From JAHFUI01 sp041485905 (GTDB taxonomy: Bacteria; Acidobacteriota; Vicinamibacteria; Vicinamibacterales; CAVVIG01): a DNA stretch of 33,810 nucleotides. The notes beneath the pieces were generated by a model that saw only the letters and a list, made by a program, of their open reading frames with translations, made no database searches and had not been told where the DNA came from. This document shows, one piece after another, positions 1-10,727 of this stretch. A program made the position numbers and the translations under genes. Where the stretch lies: NCBI GenBank assembly GCA_041485905.1, contig JBGPKK010000036.1:1-33810 (forward strand), read 5' to 3'. Position 1 is the stretch's first letter. Every line of letters begins with the position of its first letter.

Positions 1-597
1 ATCTCTACGCGCCTTCGCGGATCGCTTCTCTGGACCCATTTCGGCATCAGCGGCCCGGTCGCGCTGAACGCCTCGCGTCACTGGTTGCGCGCGGAGGTCG
101 AGAATCGTCCGGTAAGAATGACGGCGAGCTTCTGTCCCGGCGCGACATTCGACCAGCTCGAAAGACGTTGGACGACAACAGCCTCGAAGCGACCGAAGAG
201 CACTGTGCTGACCGCGCTCGCCGGTCATATTCCCGCTTCGGTGGCCTCTACCGTGCTCGACCGGCTGCAGATGAACGCTGCCGGCGAGCTCGCGCACTTG
301 ACGCGCATTGAGCGACGGGCTCTGGTTCAGGCTCTCCTCGAGTGGCCGTTACAGGTGAAAGGCTGCCGCGGGTACAACTACGCGGAGGCCACAGCGGGCG
401 GCGTGGCGCTCGACGAGATCAATCCCGCCACAATGGAATCACGCGTGCGGCCGGGCCTCTATCTGGTGGGAGAGATGCTCGACGTCGACGGTCGGATCGG
501 AGGGTTCAATTTCCAGTGGGCGTGGTCGACCGGTTACGTGGCCGGGCGTGCGCTGGGCGTGTCGGGCCCCTCATTGATTCAGATCCACCCAGACTGA
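1..597 (+). CDS. HI0933/BaiN-family FAD-dependent oxidoreductase, C-terminal part (5' end outside window)
   Basis: The reading frame is open from base 1 and ends with TGA at 595-597, so only about 198 C-terminal residues are present. The stretch LLWTHFGISGPVAL near the start and the end block GLYLVGEMLDVDGRIGGFNF, followed by QWAWSTG, are the conserved insert-domain and FAD-binding C-terminal motifs of the HI0933 (YhiN/BaiN) flavoprotein family. Members are cytoplasmic NAD(P)/FAD-dependent oxidoreductases whose substrates are mostly unknown. An in-frame start at 85 would drop the conserved THFGISGP motif and is not the real start. The last 27 nt overlap the 3' end of the convergent aldehyde dehydrogenase gene. 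The family call is firm; a substrate cannot be given. Confidence 0.85.
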   Translation: MSTRLRGSLLWTHFGISGPVALNASRHWLRAEVENRPVRMTASFCPGATFDQLERRWTTTASKRPKSTVLTALAGHIPASVASTVLDRLQMNAAGELAHLTRIERRALVQALLEWPLQVKGCRGYNYAEATAGGVALDEINPATMESRVRPGLYLVGEMLDVDGRIGGFNFQWAWSTGYVAGRALGVSGPSLIQIHPD

Positions 598-2013
598 TTT
601 GACCTGCGTATAGTGTTCGAGCGCGTGCAGGCTCATCTCGCGCCCGAAGCCGCTCTGCTTGTAGCCGCCGAATGGCGCGGCGGTGTCGTAAATGTTGTAG
701 GTGTTGATCCAGACAGTGCCCGCCTGCAGCTTGCGCGCGACGTAATGCGCCTTCTTGATGTCTTTCGTCCAGACCGCCGCCGCCAGGCCGTAGCTGCTGT
801 CGTTGGCGCGCGCAATCGCTTCGTCCACGTCGCCAAACTCGATGGCCGCCAGCACGGGGCCGAAGATCTCCTCGCGCGCGATCGTCATCTCTGGGGTGAC
901 GCCGGCGAACACGGTCGGCTGGAGAAAGTAGCCCTTGCCGGTGCCGATGTCCGCGCGCATGCCGCCGGCGAGAAGCGTCGCGCCTTCCTGCTTCGCCGTC
1001 TCGATGTAGCGCAAATCGTTCTCGAGCTGCGCCTTCGACGCGATCGCGCCAAGACGCGTCTTGGGATCCATCGGATCGCCGGGAGTCATTTTCTTCGCCC
1101 GTGCCACCACCTTGTCGATGAAGGCATCGCGAATCGACCGGTCCACGAGCAGCCGCGATCCGGCCGCGCACACTTCCCCTTTACCGTAGAAGATGCCGGT
1201 GGTGGCGCCGCGGACCGCGGCGTCGAGGTCGGCGTCCGGAAACACGATGTTCGGCGACTTGCCCCCCAGCTCCAGCGTGATCCGCTTCAGCGTGTCCGCA
1301 GCGCCGCGCATGATCTCCCGGCCGGTCGACGTGTCGCCGGTGAACGCGATCTTGTCGATGCCCGGATGCGCGACAATCATGCGCCCGAGCGTCGAGCCGG
1401 GTCCGGTCACCACGTTGAGCACGCCGGGCGGAAGACCCACCGCCATCGCAATGTCGGCAAGGGCCAGCGCGGTCAACGGCGTCTGGCTGGCCGGCTTGAT
1501 GACAACGGTGTTGCCACACGCGAGGGCCGGGGCGACCTTCCAGGCCGCCAGCAACAGGGGAAAATTCCACGGCACGATCGCCGCCACGACCCCAACCGGT
1601 TCGCGCAGCGTGTACGTGAGGTAGTTGCCTTTGACGGGAATCGTCTCGCCGTGGATCTTGTCGGCCCATCCCGCGTAGTACTGGAAGCATTCGGCCGCCG
1701 CGGGCACTTCGATCTGACGCGATTCGAAGATCGGCTTGCCGTTGTGCAGCGTTTCGAGCCGCGCGATCTCGTCGGCTCGCTCCATCAGCTTTTCGCCAAT
1801 GTTCCAGACGAGCCGCCCGCGCTCCCGGGCTGAGAGACTGCCCCACGGGCCGTCCAGCGCCGCGCGCGCAGCCTGCACCGCGCGATCGAGGTCGCTTTGA
1901 CCCGCCGACGCGACCGTCGCGATGACCTCCTCGGTGGCCGGATTGACGACGTCGATCGTGGCGCCGGAGTCCGCAGCGCGCCATTCGTTGTTGATGAACA
2001 GTTGCGTACGCAT
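571..2013 (-). CDS. NAD(P)+-dependent aldehyde dehydrogenase
   Basis: A 480-residue protein of normal length for the ALDH superfamily; it oxidises an aldehyde to the carboxylic acid with NAD(P)+. Seen in the sequence: the cofactor motif VPWNFP with Asn150, the general-base motif LELGGKSPNIV with Glu248, and the nucleophile Cys282 in GKGEVCAAGSRLLV. The N-terminal FINNEWRAADSG and the C-terminal PFGGYKQSGFGRE motif are also typical. It resembles betaine/phenylacetaldehyde-type ALDHs, but the substrate cannot be read from sequence. It lies downstream of the MBL-fold gene on the same strand, separated by an inverted nonamer repeat. Its 3' end overlaps the convergent flavoprotein gene by 27 nt. 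No Shine-Dalgarno is obvious before the ATG at 2013. Confidence 0.93.
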   Translation of the reverse strand: MRTQLFINNEWRAADSGATIDVVNPATEEVIATVASAGQSDLDRAVQAARAALDGPWGSLSARERGRLVWNIGEKLMERADEIARLETLHNGKPIFESRQIEVPAAAECFQYYAGWADKIHGETIPVKGNYLTYTLREPVGVVAAIVPWNFPLLLAAWKVAPALACGNTVVIKPASQTPLTALALADIAMAVGLPPGVLNVVTGPGSTLGRMIVAHPGIDKIAFTGDTSTGREIMRGAADTLKRITLELGGKSPNIVFPDADLDAAVRGATTGIFYGKGEVCAAGSRLLVDRSIRDAFIDKVVARAKKMTPGDPMDPKTRLGAIASKAQLENDLRYIETAKQEGATLLAGGMRADIGTGKGYFLQPTVFAGVTPEMTIAREEIFGPVLAAIEFGDVDEAIARANDSSYGLAAAVWTKDIKKAHYVARKLQAGTVWINTYNIYDTAAPFGGYKQSGFGREMSLHALEHYTQVKSVWVDLNQ

Positions 2014-2047
2014 GTTGTGGCCTTTGGCGCCCTACCAACACCGAATC

Positions 2048-2118
2048 AACACGAAGGACACAAAGGACACGAAGGAAGAAATGGTTCGGCCCTTTGTGTC
2101 CATGGTGTCCTTTGTGTT
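2048..2118. repeat. Inverted array of 9-nt tandem units between MBL and ALDH genes
   Basis: The left arm (2048-2076) is three copies of a 9-mer of the form ACACRAAGG. The right arm (2090-2118) is its inverted counterpart (CCTTTGTGT units). By hand alignment the arms pair at 24 of 29 positions, and two of the mismatches would be G-U pairs in RNA. A 13-nt spacer separates them. Repeats of this kind often produce spurious translations rich in TKDTKD or HEGHEG. A transcript of either strand could fold it, so it may act as a processing or attenuation signal between the two co-directional minus-strand genes; the function is inferred. Confidence 0.85.
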
Positions 2119-2133
2119 CAGGCAGCGCTCGAA

Positions 2134-2850
2134 TCAGCTCGCGGTCTCTCCGGGTTGTAGCTCCAGCACCTGCACGCCCATCGGCTCGACGAGCTCGCGC
2201 AGCCGGGCGGGCGTGCCGGTCAGCGCCGGGAACGTGCCGTAGTGCATCGGCACCACCTGTGTCACCGCCAGCAGCTCGCACGCCTTCGCCGCCTGCTCGG
2301 GCCCCATGGTGTACACGTCGCCGATCGGCAGAAATGCCATCAGCGGATGATACAGCTCGGCGATGAGGCGCATGTCGCCGAAGAGCGCCGTGTCGCCGGC
2401 GAAATAGATCGTCGTGGCGTCCTCGAACCGGATGACGTAGCCGCACGGGTTGCCGACATAGACGTGGCGGCCGTCCTCTTCGACCGAGCTGCTGTGGAAC
2501 GCCGGCACCATGGTGATTGAGAGGCCCGCCGCGTCGATCGTACCGCCGTGGTTCATGCCGGTCACGGCCTGCAGCCCTTTGCGCTGCAGCCAGGCCGCCA
2601 GCTCGTACGGCGCGATCGCCCGTGCACCGGTCGCCCGTCCGACGGCGACGGCATCCGCCGCGTGATCGCCGTGGCCGTGAGTGAGCAGCAGCACATCGAG
2701 CTCGTGAATCTTCTTCGATGATTCAGGACAGGCCGGATTGGTCGTCAGCCACGGGTCGATGAGGAGCCGCTTCCCGCCCGGGGAGCGAAACAGGAAGGTG
2801 CTGTGACCGAGCCACGTAAACGCGAGGGCGCCGCTCGGGGTGGAGGTCAT
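2134..2850 (-). CDS. MBL-fold metal-dependent hydrolase (UPF0173-like)
   Basis: A 238-residue metallo-beta-lactamase fold protein. Seen: the N-terminal LGHSTFLF strand, the metal-binding THGHGDHAAD motif (residues about 57-66), a later FAGDTALFGDM block carrying the bridging Asp, and MHYGTF with the last His. This order matches the UPF0173 / YtkL-type hydrolases (about 230 residues). They are cytoplasmic, bind two metal ions and have mostly unknown substrates. ATG at 2850 is chosen because TAGACT (2863-2858) sits 7 nt upstream, the spacing of a leaderless start. No ribosome-binding site is visible. It is the promoter-proximal gene ahead of the aldehyde dehydrogenase and is divergent from the TetR gene. 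Confidence 0.88.
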   Translation of the reverse strand: MTSTPSGALAFTWLGHSTFLFRSPGGKRLLIDPWLTTNPACPESSKKIHELDVLLLTHGHGDHAADAVAVGRATGARAIAPYELAAWLQRKGLQAVTGMNHGGTIDAAGLSITMVPAFHSSSVEEDGRHVYVGNPCGYVIRFEDATTIYFAGDTALFGDMRLIAELYHPLMAFLPIGDVYTMGPEQAAKACELLAVTQVVPMHYGTFPALTGTPARLRELVEPMGVQVLELQPGETAS

Positions 2851-2857
2851 CTCTGAG

Positions 2858-2863
2858 AGTCTA
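2858..2863 (-). promoter_or_regulatory. -10 box for the MBL-fold gene (leaderless geometry)
   Basis: TAGACT on the minus strand ends 7 nt before the ATG at 2850, so transcription would start at or next to the start codon. No convincing -35 was found. Confidence 0.45.
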
Positions 2864-2910
2864 ACGTCGTTGGTCTGCTGGGCCTGGTGGATCGGAACGG
2901 TCGGCCATGG

Positions 2911-2940
2911 TTGAAATTGAACGCTCGTTCAAACTACGTT
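2911..2940 (+). promoter_or_regulatory. Promoter of the TetR-family gene
   Basis: TTGAAA (2911-2916) and TACGTT (2935-2940) are separated by 18 nt, a sigma70-type arrangement. The -10 ends 6 nt before the ATG at 2947, so the transcript is predicted to be leaderless. The spacer contains a perfect-arm palindrome (separate entry). Confidence 0.6.
2917..2932. promoter_or_regulatory. Palindromic operator, probably bound by the adjacent TetR regulator
   Basis: TTGAACGCTCGTTCAA has 7-bp perfect inverted arms (TTGAACG/CGTTCAA) around CT. It fills the spacer between the -35 and -10 boxes, so a bound dimer would block RNA polymerase. Size and AACG/CGTT arms fit TetR operators; binding by this particular regulator is inferred from adjacency. 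Confidence 0.65.
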
Positions 2941-2946
2941 AAAGGG

Positions 2947-3576
2947 ATGACACGCGGCGCGTCAACACGCCCACCGCGGCCAGCCCGGCCGCAGACCCCG
3001 CAACACCGATCGACGCGCATCGACATTCTGAAAAGCGCCGCTGCAGCGTTCCGCAAGCTCGGCTACCACGGCGCGACGGTCGAGCAGATTGCCGTGGCGT
3101 TGCACATGAAGAAGGGCAACCTCTATTACTATTTCCGCAACAAAGAAGAAATCCTCTTCGCGTGTCACCAGTACTCGCTCGATCGCCTGGTCGAACTCCT
3201 CGAGGAGATAGAGGGCAGCGACGCCTCAGCCGACGACAAGCTGCAACGCCTCGTGACCGCGTTCGTCCACACCATCCTCGACGAGCTTCACGGGACCGCG
3301 CTCTTCATCGACCTCGAGGCGCTGTCTCCCGCCCATCTCAAGACCGTCATCGCGCGGCGGGATCGCTTCGACCGCGGGATGCGGCAGATCCTCGACGAGG
3401 GGATCCGAACCGGTGTGTTCGGACCGTGCGATTCCAAGCTCCTGTCGTTTGCCATTCTCGGCGCCGTGAACTGGATTCCGCGCTGGTTCAAGCCTGACGG
3501 ACCGGCGACGTCGCAGGAAATCGCCGATCGGTTCGCGGACTACCTGATTGCGGGATTGCGGCGAGGGACCGCCTGA
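2947..3576 (+). CDS. TetR/AcrR-family transcriptional regulator
   Basis: A 209-residue repressor. The basic N-terminal tail is followed by the TetR helix-turn-helix at about residues 24-68, with recognition helix region MKKGNLYYYFRNKEEIL. The all-helical ligand domain ends in AVNWIPRWFKPDGPATSQEIADR..., the type of C-terminus seen in KstR2-like regulators of acyl-CoA or steroid degradation. The start at ATG 2947 is preferred over an in-frame GTG at 2887: the palindromic operator (2917-2932) and a -35/-10 pair lie between them, so the longer form would translate its own operator. Autoregulation is likely. Control of the divergent MBL/ALDH pair is possible but not shown. The ligand is unknown; the KstR2-like resemblance hints at an acyl-CoA. 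Confidence 0.88.
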   Translation: MTRGASTRPPRPARPQTPQHRSTRIDILKSAAAAFRKLGYHGATVEQIAVALHMKKGNLYYYFRNKEEILFACHQYSLDRLVELLEEIEGSDASADDKLQRLVTAFVHTILDELHGTALFIDLEALSPAHLKTVIARRDRFDRGMRQILDEGIRTGVFGPCDSKLLSFAILGAVNWIPRWFKPDGPATSQEIADRFADYLIAGLRRGTA

Positions 3577-3698
3577 AGGCGACCTGAAATGGACCGTTCG
3601 CACGAACATGCGCGCTACACGCGGCTGTCGAACGGCTAGCCGGAAGATTGAGAATCACCAAGCGGCTGTTGCGGTCCGGGACGCCTCCAGCCGACAAA

Positions 3699-3707
3699 TG
3701 TTACGAT
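3699..3707 (+). promoter_or_regulatory. Extended -10 element upstream of lipA
   Basis: TGTTACGAT fits an extended -10 (TGn followed by TAnnnT, TACGAT at 3702-3707). It is 11 nt before the ATG at 3719, predicting a leader of only a few nucleotides. No matching -35 was found. Confidence 0.35.
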
Positions 3708-3718
3708 CGACTCTCCGC

Positions 3719-4621
3719 ATGCCGACGATCGTCCCGCTCACCGTCGTCCAGCCGCGCGAACCGAAGCCCGACTGGCTGAAGGTCCGCGCGCCGGGTTCGC
3801 CAGGTTATCTGCGGCTCAAGTCGGTGATGCGCGACCTCCAGCTCCACACGGTGTGCGAAGAAGCGCGCTGCCCCAATATCGGCGAGTGCTGGCACCACGG
3901 GACGGCGACGTTCATGATCCTCGGCGATGTGTGCACGCGCGCCTGCTCGTACTGCGCGGTGGCACACGGACGGCCCGGCGCCGTCGATCCGGCCGAGCCC
4001 GAGCGTGTCGCCCACGCCATTCACGCGCTCGGCCTCACCTACGTCGTCATCACATCGGTCGACCGCGACGATCTGCCCGACGGCGGGGCGTCGATCTTCG
4101 TCGACACGATCCACCGAACGCGCGCGCGCCACAGCGGCTGCCGGATCGAGGTGCTCATTCCGGACTTCCACGGCAATGACGCCGCCCTGCGCGCGGTGCT
4201 GGGCGCTCGCCCCGACGTGCTGAATCACAACACCGAGACGGTTCCGCGGCTCTACCGTATGGCCCGGTCCGGCGGCCGGTACTCGCGTTCGCTCGAACTA
4301 TTGGACCGGTCGCGCCGCTGGGCGCCGGACATTCCGACAAAAACGGGACTGATGGTGGGCCTGGGCGAGGAGCACGACGAGCTCGTCGCGACGTTCCGGG
4401 ATCTCCGCGAGGTCGGCTGCGGGATTCTGACCATCGGTCAGTATCTGCGGCCCTCAATCGAACACGCCCCGATGGCGCGGTACTATCATCCCGACGAGTT
4501 CCGCGCGCTCAAACAGATGGCGCTGGATCTCGGCTTCGTCCACGTCGAATCGGGCCCGCTCGTCCGCAGCTCCTATCACGCGCACGAAACGGCCGACGCC
4601 TACAACGCGGCGGCCGGATAA
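3719..4621 (+). CDS. lipA: Lipoyl synthase (radical SAM)
   Basis: A 300-residue enzyme that inserts two sulfurs into protein-bound octanoate to make the lipoyl cofactor. Both iron-sulfur sites are visible: the auxiliary cluster motif C46-X4-C51-X5-C57 (CEEARCPNIGEC) and the radical-SAM motif C72-X3-C76-X2-C79 (CTRACSYC). The conserved LVRSSYHA block, whose Arg-Ser-Ser binds the auxiliary cluster, is near the C-terminus. Length matches the family (about 290-320). In-frame ATGs at 3548 and 3698 exist; 3719 is chosen because family alignment starts here and an extended -10 lies just before it. The product would modify the lipoyl domain of AceF encoded about 3 kb downstream. No lipB was seen in the window. 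Confidence 0.95.
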   Translation: MPTIVPLTVVQPREPKPDWLKVRAPGSPGYLRLKSVMRDLQLHTVCEEARCPNIGECWHHGTATFMILGDVCTRACSYCAVAHGRPGAVDPAEPERVAHAIHALGLTYVVITSVDRDDLPDGGASIFVDTIHRTRARHSGCRIEVLIPDFHGNDAALRAVLGARPDVLNHNTETVPRLYRMARSGGRYSRSLELLDRSRRWAPDIPTKTGLMVGLGEEHDELVATFRDLREVGCGILTIGQYLRPSIEHAPMARYYHPDEFRALKQMALDLGFVHVESGPLVRSSYHAHETADAYNAAAG

Positions 4622-4634
4622 ATCCGGCCCGCTC

Positions 4635-4653
4635 ATCCGGCTGAAGGCCGGAT
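4635..4653 (+). terminator. Hairpin after lipA
   Basis: ATCCGGC / GCCGGAT form a perfect 7-bp stem with a 5-nt loop just after the lipA stop. A T-run follows 11 nt further on (4666-4670), so it is only an imperfect intrinsic terminator. It could equally be a copy of a dispersed palindrome. Confidence 0.4.
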
Positions 4654-4881
4654 CCCACGCACGACATTTTTGTGTGGAGTCGCTGTTCGTCCTACGTGTT
4701 CGTCTGACAATTTCGTGCGCGCTCTCCGCCACGACACGTCGGGGGTGGCGAGATGCGCCGAATTGCGCCTGAATCGGCGTCACGCTCGGCATGGTCGAGG
4801 TGGCCCCTGTTTTGCTCACCGTTCTGAGGTCCGCCGAGCGGACAGAACAGTGCGGCAACACTCACGAAAGAAGAGGAACTG

Positions 4882-5076
4882 ATGGACCTCGAACCCCTGC
4901 TGCGTCGCGTCCGTGCCGAGTTCGTGGAAATGCCTGGCCTGCGGCTGACGCCGGCGCAGGCGACTCGTTTGTGGGGCCTCGAGCGCGAGGCGTGTCACAC
5001 AGTCATCAACGCACTGATCGCTTCGTCGTTTTTGCGCTGGACGCCGGCCGGGGCGGTGACACGGGCAGACGCGTGA
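4882..5076 (+). CDS. Small helical protein of unknown function
   Basis: A 64-residue ORF starting MDLEPLLRRVRAEFVEMPG with a good Shine-Dalgarno (AGAGGAA, around 4870-4876) before the ATG. The body (LTPAQATRLWGLEREACHTVINALIASSFLRWTPAGAVTR) looks like a winged-helix or similar DNA-binding fold: a helix, a turn, a second helix and a short strand pair with RWTPAG. It recalls small helix-turn-helix-like proteins found in soil bacteria, but no named family is recognised. It is followed directly by the inverted heptamer repeat shared with the end of lpdA. Confidence 0.6.
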   Translation: MDLEPLLRRVRAEFVEMPGLRLTPAQATRLWGLEREACHTVINALIASSFLRWTPAGAVTRADA

Positions 5077-5078
5077 CG

Positions 5079-5164
5079 GAACTTAGAACTGAAAACTTAG
5101 AACTTAGAAGGACTGCGACACGACTCAGTCCTTTTGAGTTTTGAGTTCTAAGTTTTAAGTTTTC
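5079..5164. repeat. Inverted array of 7-nt units; likely bidirectional terminator
   Basis: The left arm (5079-5115) is built of AACTTAG-type heptamers followed by AAGGACTG. The right arm (5126-5164) begins CAGTCCTT and continues with inverted degenerate heptamers. The inner 8 bp (AAGGACTG/CAGTCCTT) pair perfectly around a 10-nt loop. It lies between two converging genes. The right arm runs 17 nt into lpdA and supplies the stop codon and last residues (KLKT) of that protein. Confidence 0.85.
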
Positions 5165-6569
5165 GAGGCCGGTACACATGCGTCGCCTGGCCGAAGAACA
5201 CCTCGGCCGACTCCATCACCGTTTCCGTCAGCGTCGGATGCGGATGAATCGACAGCTTCAGGTCGGTCGCCGTCGCGCCCATTTCAACCGCGAGCACGCC
5301 CTCCGCGATGAGCTCGCCCGCACCAGCGCCCACCAGTCCGACGCCGAGGACGCGGCCGCTGTCCGGATCGAGCAGGAGCTTGGTCAGCCCGTCCGTCCGA
5401 TCGATCGAGATGGCGCGTCCTGACGCGCTCCACGGGAACCTGGCGATGGCCACCGCGCGGTGCTCGCTGGCGGCCTGCGCCTCGGTCAGGCCGCACCACG
5501 CCAGCTCGGGATCGGTGAAGACGACCGCCGGAATCGCGCGCGGCTCGAACGCCACGTTGTGCCCGACGACCACCTCCACGGCGATGCGGCCTTCGTGCGA
5601 CGCCTTGTGCGCCAGCATCGGCTCGCCAACCACGTCTCCGATGGCGAAGATGGACGGTTCGTGCGTGCGCCGCTGCTCGTCGACCACGATGAATCCGCGC
5701 GCGTCGAGCTGGATGGCGGTTCGGTCGAGGCCGGGAATGTCCGAGTTCGGCCGGCGGCCGATCGAGACAAGCACACGCTCGAACACCTGCTCCGGCTGCG
5801 CGAGATCGGGTCCCTCGAGCGCGACGCGGATGCCACCGGGCGCCTCCGTCATCCGCACGACCTTCGTGTTCAGCAGCACAGCCTTCACGCTCTCGCCGAT
5901 CCGCCTGGCGAGCACGTTGACGAGATCGCGATCGGCTCCCGGCAGAAGACCGGACGTCATCTCGACGATCGTCACCTCGCTGCCGAGCGTCGCGTACACG
6001 CTGCCCAGTTCGAGGCCGATGTAGCCGCCGCCGACGACGAGCAGCGTCTTGGGAATGAGCGGCAGATCGAGTGCGCGGGTCGAATCCCAGACGCAATCGT
6101 TTTCGAGCGCCAGGCTCTCGACGCGCGCGGGGCGCGATCCGGTGGCCAGGATGGCGTGATCGAACTGCACGCGCTCGCCCCCGCCCTCCGCCAACGTCAC
6201 CTGCAGCTGGTGGGCGTCGAGGATCTCGGCACGGCCCTGCAGATAACGCACCTTGCGATGCTTCACCAGCTGGCCGGTGCCAGCCGTGAGCCGGCCGACG
6301 ACCCCGTCCTTGAAGCCTCGCAGCTTATCCAGGTCGATCGTGGGCTCGCCGAACTCCACGCCCCATGCTTTCGCGTGGCGGGACTCGGAGACGACCTTGG
6401 CGACGTGCAGCAGCGCTTTCGATGGAATACACCCGCGGTACACGCACACGCCGCCGGGATTGACTTCGGGATCGACCAGCACGACCTGCAGTCCCAGATC
6501 GGCGGCGAGAAACGCGGCCGCATACCCACCGGGGCCGCCACCGACGACGGCAAGTTGCGTGGAGATCAT
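5148..6569 (-). CDS. lpdA: Dihydrolipoyl dehydrogenase (E3 of pyruvate dehydrogenase)
   Basis: A 473-residue FAD-dependent disulfide oxidoreductase that re-oxidises dihydrolipoyl groups and makes NADH. Seen: the FAD motif GGGPGG at residues 10-15, the redox-active disulfide Cys42/Cys47 in GGVCVYRGCIPSK, the NAD-binding GGGYIGLE, the second FAD motif (FAIGDVVGEPMLAHKA), and the C-terminal HPHPTLTE with the catalytic His-Glu pair. The usual GGTCLNVGC is here GGVCVYRGC, a mild variant. It is the third gene of the minus-strand run aceE-aceF-lpdA, 100 nt after aceF. Its C-terminal KLKT and stop codon are encoded by the heptamer repeat, suggesting the repeat replaced or extended the original end. 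Confidence 0.95.
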   Translation of the reverse strand: MISTQLAVVGGGPGGYAAAFLAADLGLQVVLVDPEVNPGGVCVYRGCIPSKALLHVAKVVSESRHAKAWGVEFGEPTIDLDKLRGFKDGVVGRLTAGTGQLVKHRKVRYLQGRAEILDAHQLQVTLAEGGGERVQFDHAILATGSRPARVESLALENDCVWDSTRALDLPLIPKTLLVVGGGYIGLELGSVYATLGSEVTIVEMTSGLLPGADRDLVNVLARRIGESVKAVLLNTKVVRMTEAPGGIRVALEGPDLAQPEQVFERVLVSIGRRPNSDIPGLDRTAIQLDARGFIVVDEQRRTHEPSIFAIGDVVGEPMLAHKASHEGRIAVEVVVGHNVAFEPRAIPAVVFTDPELAWCGLTEAQAASEHRAVAIARFPWSASGRAISIDRTDGLTKLLLDPDSGRVLGVGLVGAGAGELIAEGVLAVEMGATATDLKLSIHPHPTLTETVMESAEVFFGQATHVYRPRKLKT

Positions 6570-6628
6570 GGCAGGTCTGGCAGCCCAGGCGGGGCTGGTG
6601 GGCCGGGAACGTCGGTCGGTTGCCTTCC

Positions 6629-6664
6629 TACCTGACTTACCCGCCGTACCTGACCCACCCGGCT
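6629..6664. repeat. Tandem 9-nt units between aceF and lpdA
   Basis: Four degenerate 9-mers of the form (T/C)ACC(T/C)GNCN fill most of the aceF-lpdA gap: TACCTGACT, TACCCGCCG, TACCTGACC, CACCCGGCT. The same nonamer family occurs inside the YpdA-like gene at 19452-19487. The rest of the 100-nt gap (6570-6628) is GC-rich and may be a weak opposing arm. Confidence 0.75.
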
Positions 6665-6669
6665 CGCGA

Positions 6670-7953
6670 TCATCCCTGGAGCGACAGCAGGAACGGCTGC
6701 TCCAGGGCTTCGATAATCCAGCGGAGGAAGCGGACGGCGTCGGCGCCGTCCACGACCCGGTGGTCGTAGGACAGGGAGAGCGGAAGCATGAGGCGCGGAA
6801 CGAGCTCCGTGCCCTGATACACCGGCTCCATGCGCGCGCGGGAGATGCCGAGGATCGCCACTTCCGGCGCGTTGACGATCGGCGTGAACGAGGTCCCGCC
6901 GATGCCGCCCAGATTCGAGATGCTGAAGCAGCCGCCCTGCATCTCGTCGAGCGACAACTTGCGGTTGCGCGCCTTCTCCGAAAGCTGGGACAACTCCACG
7001 GCGATGTGCATGATGTTCTTCGTGTCGGCGTCGCGGATGACCGGCACGAGCAGGCCGCGGTCGGTGTCCACCGCCACCCCGATATTGATGTACTTCCGCT
7101 GGATGATTTCCCGGGCGCTCATGTCGACCGACACATTGAACTGCGGGAAGATCTTCAGCGCTGCGGCGACCACTTTCACGGCGATGGCCGTGACCGTCAG
7201 AGTGCCGCCGGCCGCTTCCGTCTGCTTCGCGTAGCGCTTGCGCAGCTCTTCGAGCGCGGTGACGTCGGCAACATCGTGCTGCGTGACGTGGGGAATGGTG
7301 GCCCATGCCGCCGCCAGGTGCTCGGCGGTCTTGCGGCGCACGCCGCGCATCGGCTGTCGTTCGATCTCGCCCCAGCGGGTGAAATCGGGCAGCGGCTCCG
7401 ACACCGGCGCGCCTGGTGTCGCCGCACCGCCCACAACCCCTTTGACATGCGCCTTCACATCGTCGGTCGAAATGCGACCGCTCGGTCCGCTTCCGGCCAC
7501 GTCGTTGATGTCGACGCCAAGCTCCCTTGCCACGCGCCGGACCGACGGCGCCGCGGGCGCAGGCGGCAGATCGGGCTCGGCCTGTGATTCCGGATTCGGA
7601 CGAGCGCCGCGGCTGATGTCCACGACTTTTTTTCCGCGGGAAGGCGCAGGCTCGCCGGCGTCCGGCTTCGCGGCATCCTTCGCGGGCGCGGCGGCCGGCG
7701 TGCCATTCGGAGCCTGGTCCGATTCCTCGATGCTGAGGATCGCCTGCCCGACTTTCACCTTGTCGCCGGCCTTCACCTTGATTTCGGCGACCCGGCCAGC
7801 CATCGAGGAGGGCACTTCGATCGTCGCCTTGTCGGTCTCCAGCTCGAGAACGGCCTGATCTTTCACGAGCGTGTCGCCGGCGTTGACGAGCACACGCAGC
7901 ACGTCACCCGTCTCGATGTTCTCGCCTAGCTCGGGAAGCGTGAAGTCGGTCAC
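6670..7953 (-). CDS. aceF: Dihydrolipoyllysine acetyltransferase (E2 of pyruvate dehydrogenase)
   Basis: A 427-residue E2 with the normal domain order. One lipoyl domain (about 1-77) carries Lys42 in LETDKATIEVP, the site lipoylated through LipA. A Pro/Ala/Lys linker follows. Then comes a peripheral-subunit-binding domain (about 138-175: VRRVARELGVDINDVAGSG...GRISTDDV), which holds E3. The catalytic acyltransferase domain ends in SYDHRVVDGADA with the catalytic His398 and Asp402. It transfers the acetyl group from lipoamide to CoA. The GTG start at 7953 has a GGAGAG Shine-Dalgarno about 5 nt upstream, contributed by the nonamer repeat between it and aceE. Confidence 0.95.
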   Translation of the reverse strand: MTDFTLPELGENIETGDVLRVLVNAGDTLVKDQAVLELETDKATIEVPSSMAGRVAEIKVKAGDKVKVGQAILSIEESDQAPNGTPAAAPAKDAAKPDAGEPAPSRGKKVVDISRGARPNPESQAEPDLPPAPAAPSVRRVARELGVDINDVAGSGPSGRISTDDVKAHVKGVVGGAATPGAPVSEPLPDFTRWGEIERQPMRGVRRKTAEHLAAAWATIPHVTQHDVADVTALEELRKRYAKQTEAAGGTLTVTAIAVKVVAAALKIFPQFNVSVDMSAREIIQRKYINIGVAVDTDRGLLVPVIRDADTKNIMHIAVELSQLSEKARNRKLSLDEMQGGCFSISNLGGIGGTSFTPIVNAPEVAILGISRARMEPVYQGTELVPRLMLPLSLSYDHRVVDGADAVRFLRWIIEALEQPFLLSLQG

Positions 7954-7965
7954 GGAATCTCTCCA

Positions 7966-7992
7966 CCACGGAGGACACAGAGGAAGCGGAGG
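7966..7992. repeat. Three 9-nt tandem units between aceE and aceF
   Basis: CCACGGAGG, ACACAGAGG and AAGCGGAGG lie in direct order, a single-arm array. They belong to the purine-rich CACAGAGG-type repeats seen at many unrelated bacterial loci. Read on the minus strand the array lies just upstream of the aceF ribosome-binding site. Confidence 0.75.
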
Positions 7993-8017
7993 TTCAAACC
8001 TGTGGTTGATCGGTTCA

Positions 8018-10696
<2,679 letters not shown>

Positions 10697-10727
10697 GGAC
10701 CTGAGGTTCCTTTCGCTTTGTCGTCCC

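Noticed and set aside
613..1833. Plus-strand open frame opposite the aldehyde dehydrogenase
   Set aside because: Antisense shadow; the ALDH motifs on the minus strand are unambiguous.
1897..2242. Small ORFs with TKDTKD or HEGHKGHEG runs
   Set aside because: Translations of the nonamer repeat, not proteins.
5460..6635. Plus-strand open frame opposite lpdA
   Set aside because: Antisense shadow of a clear LpdA.
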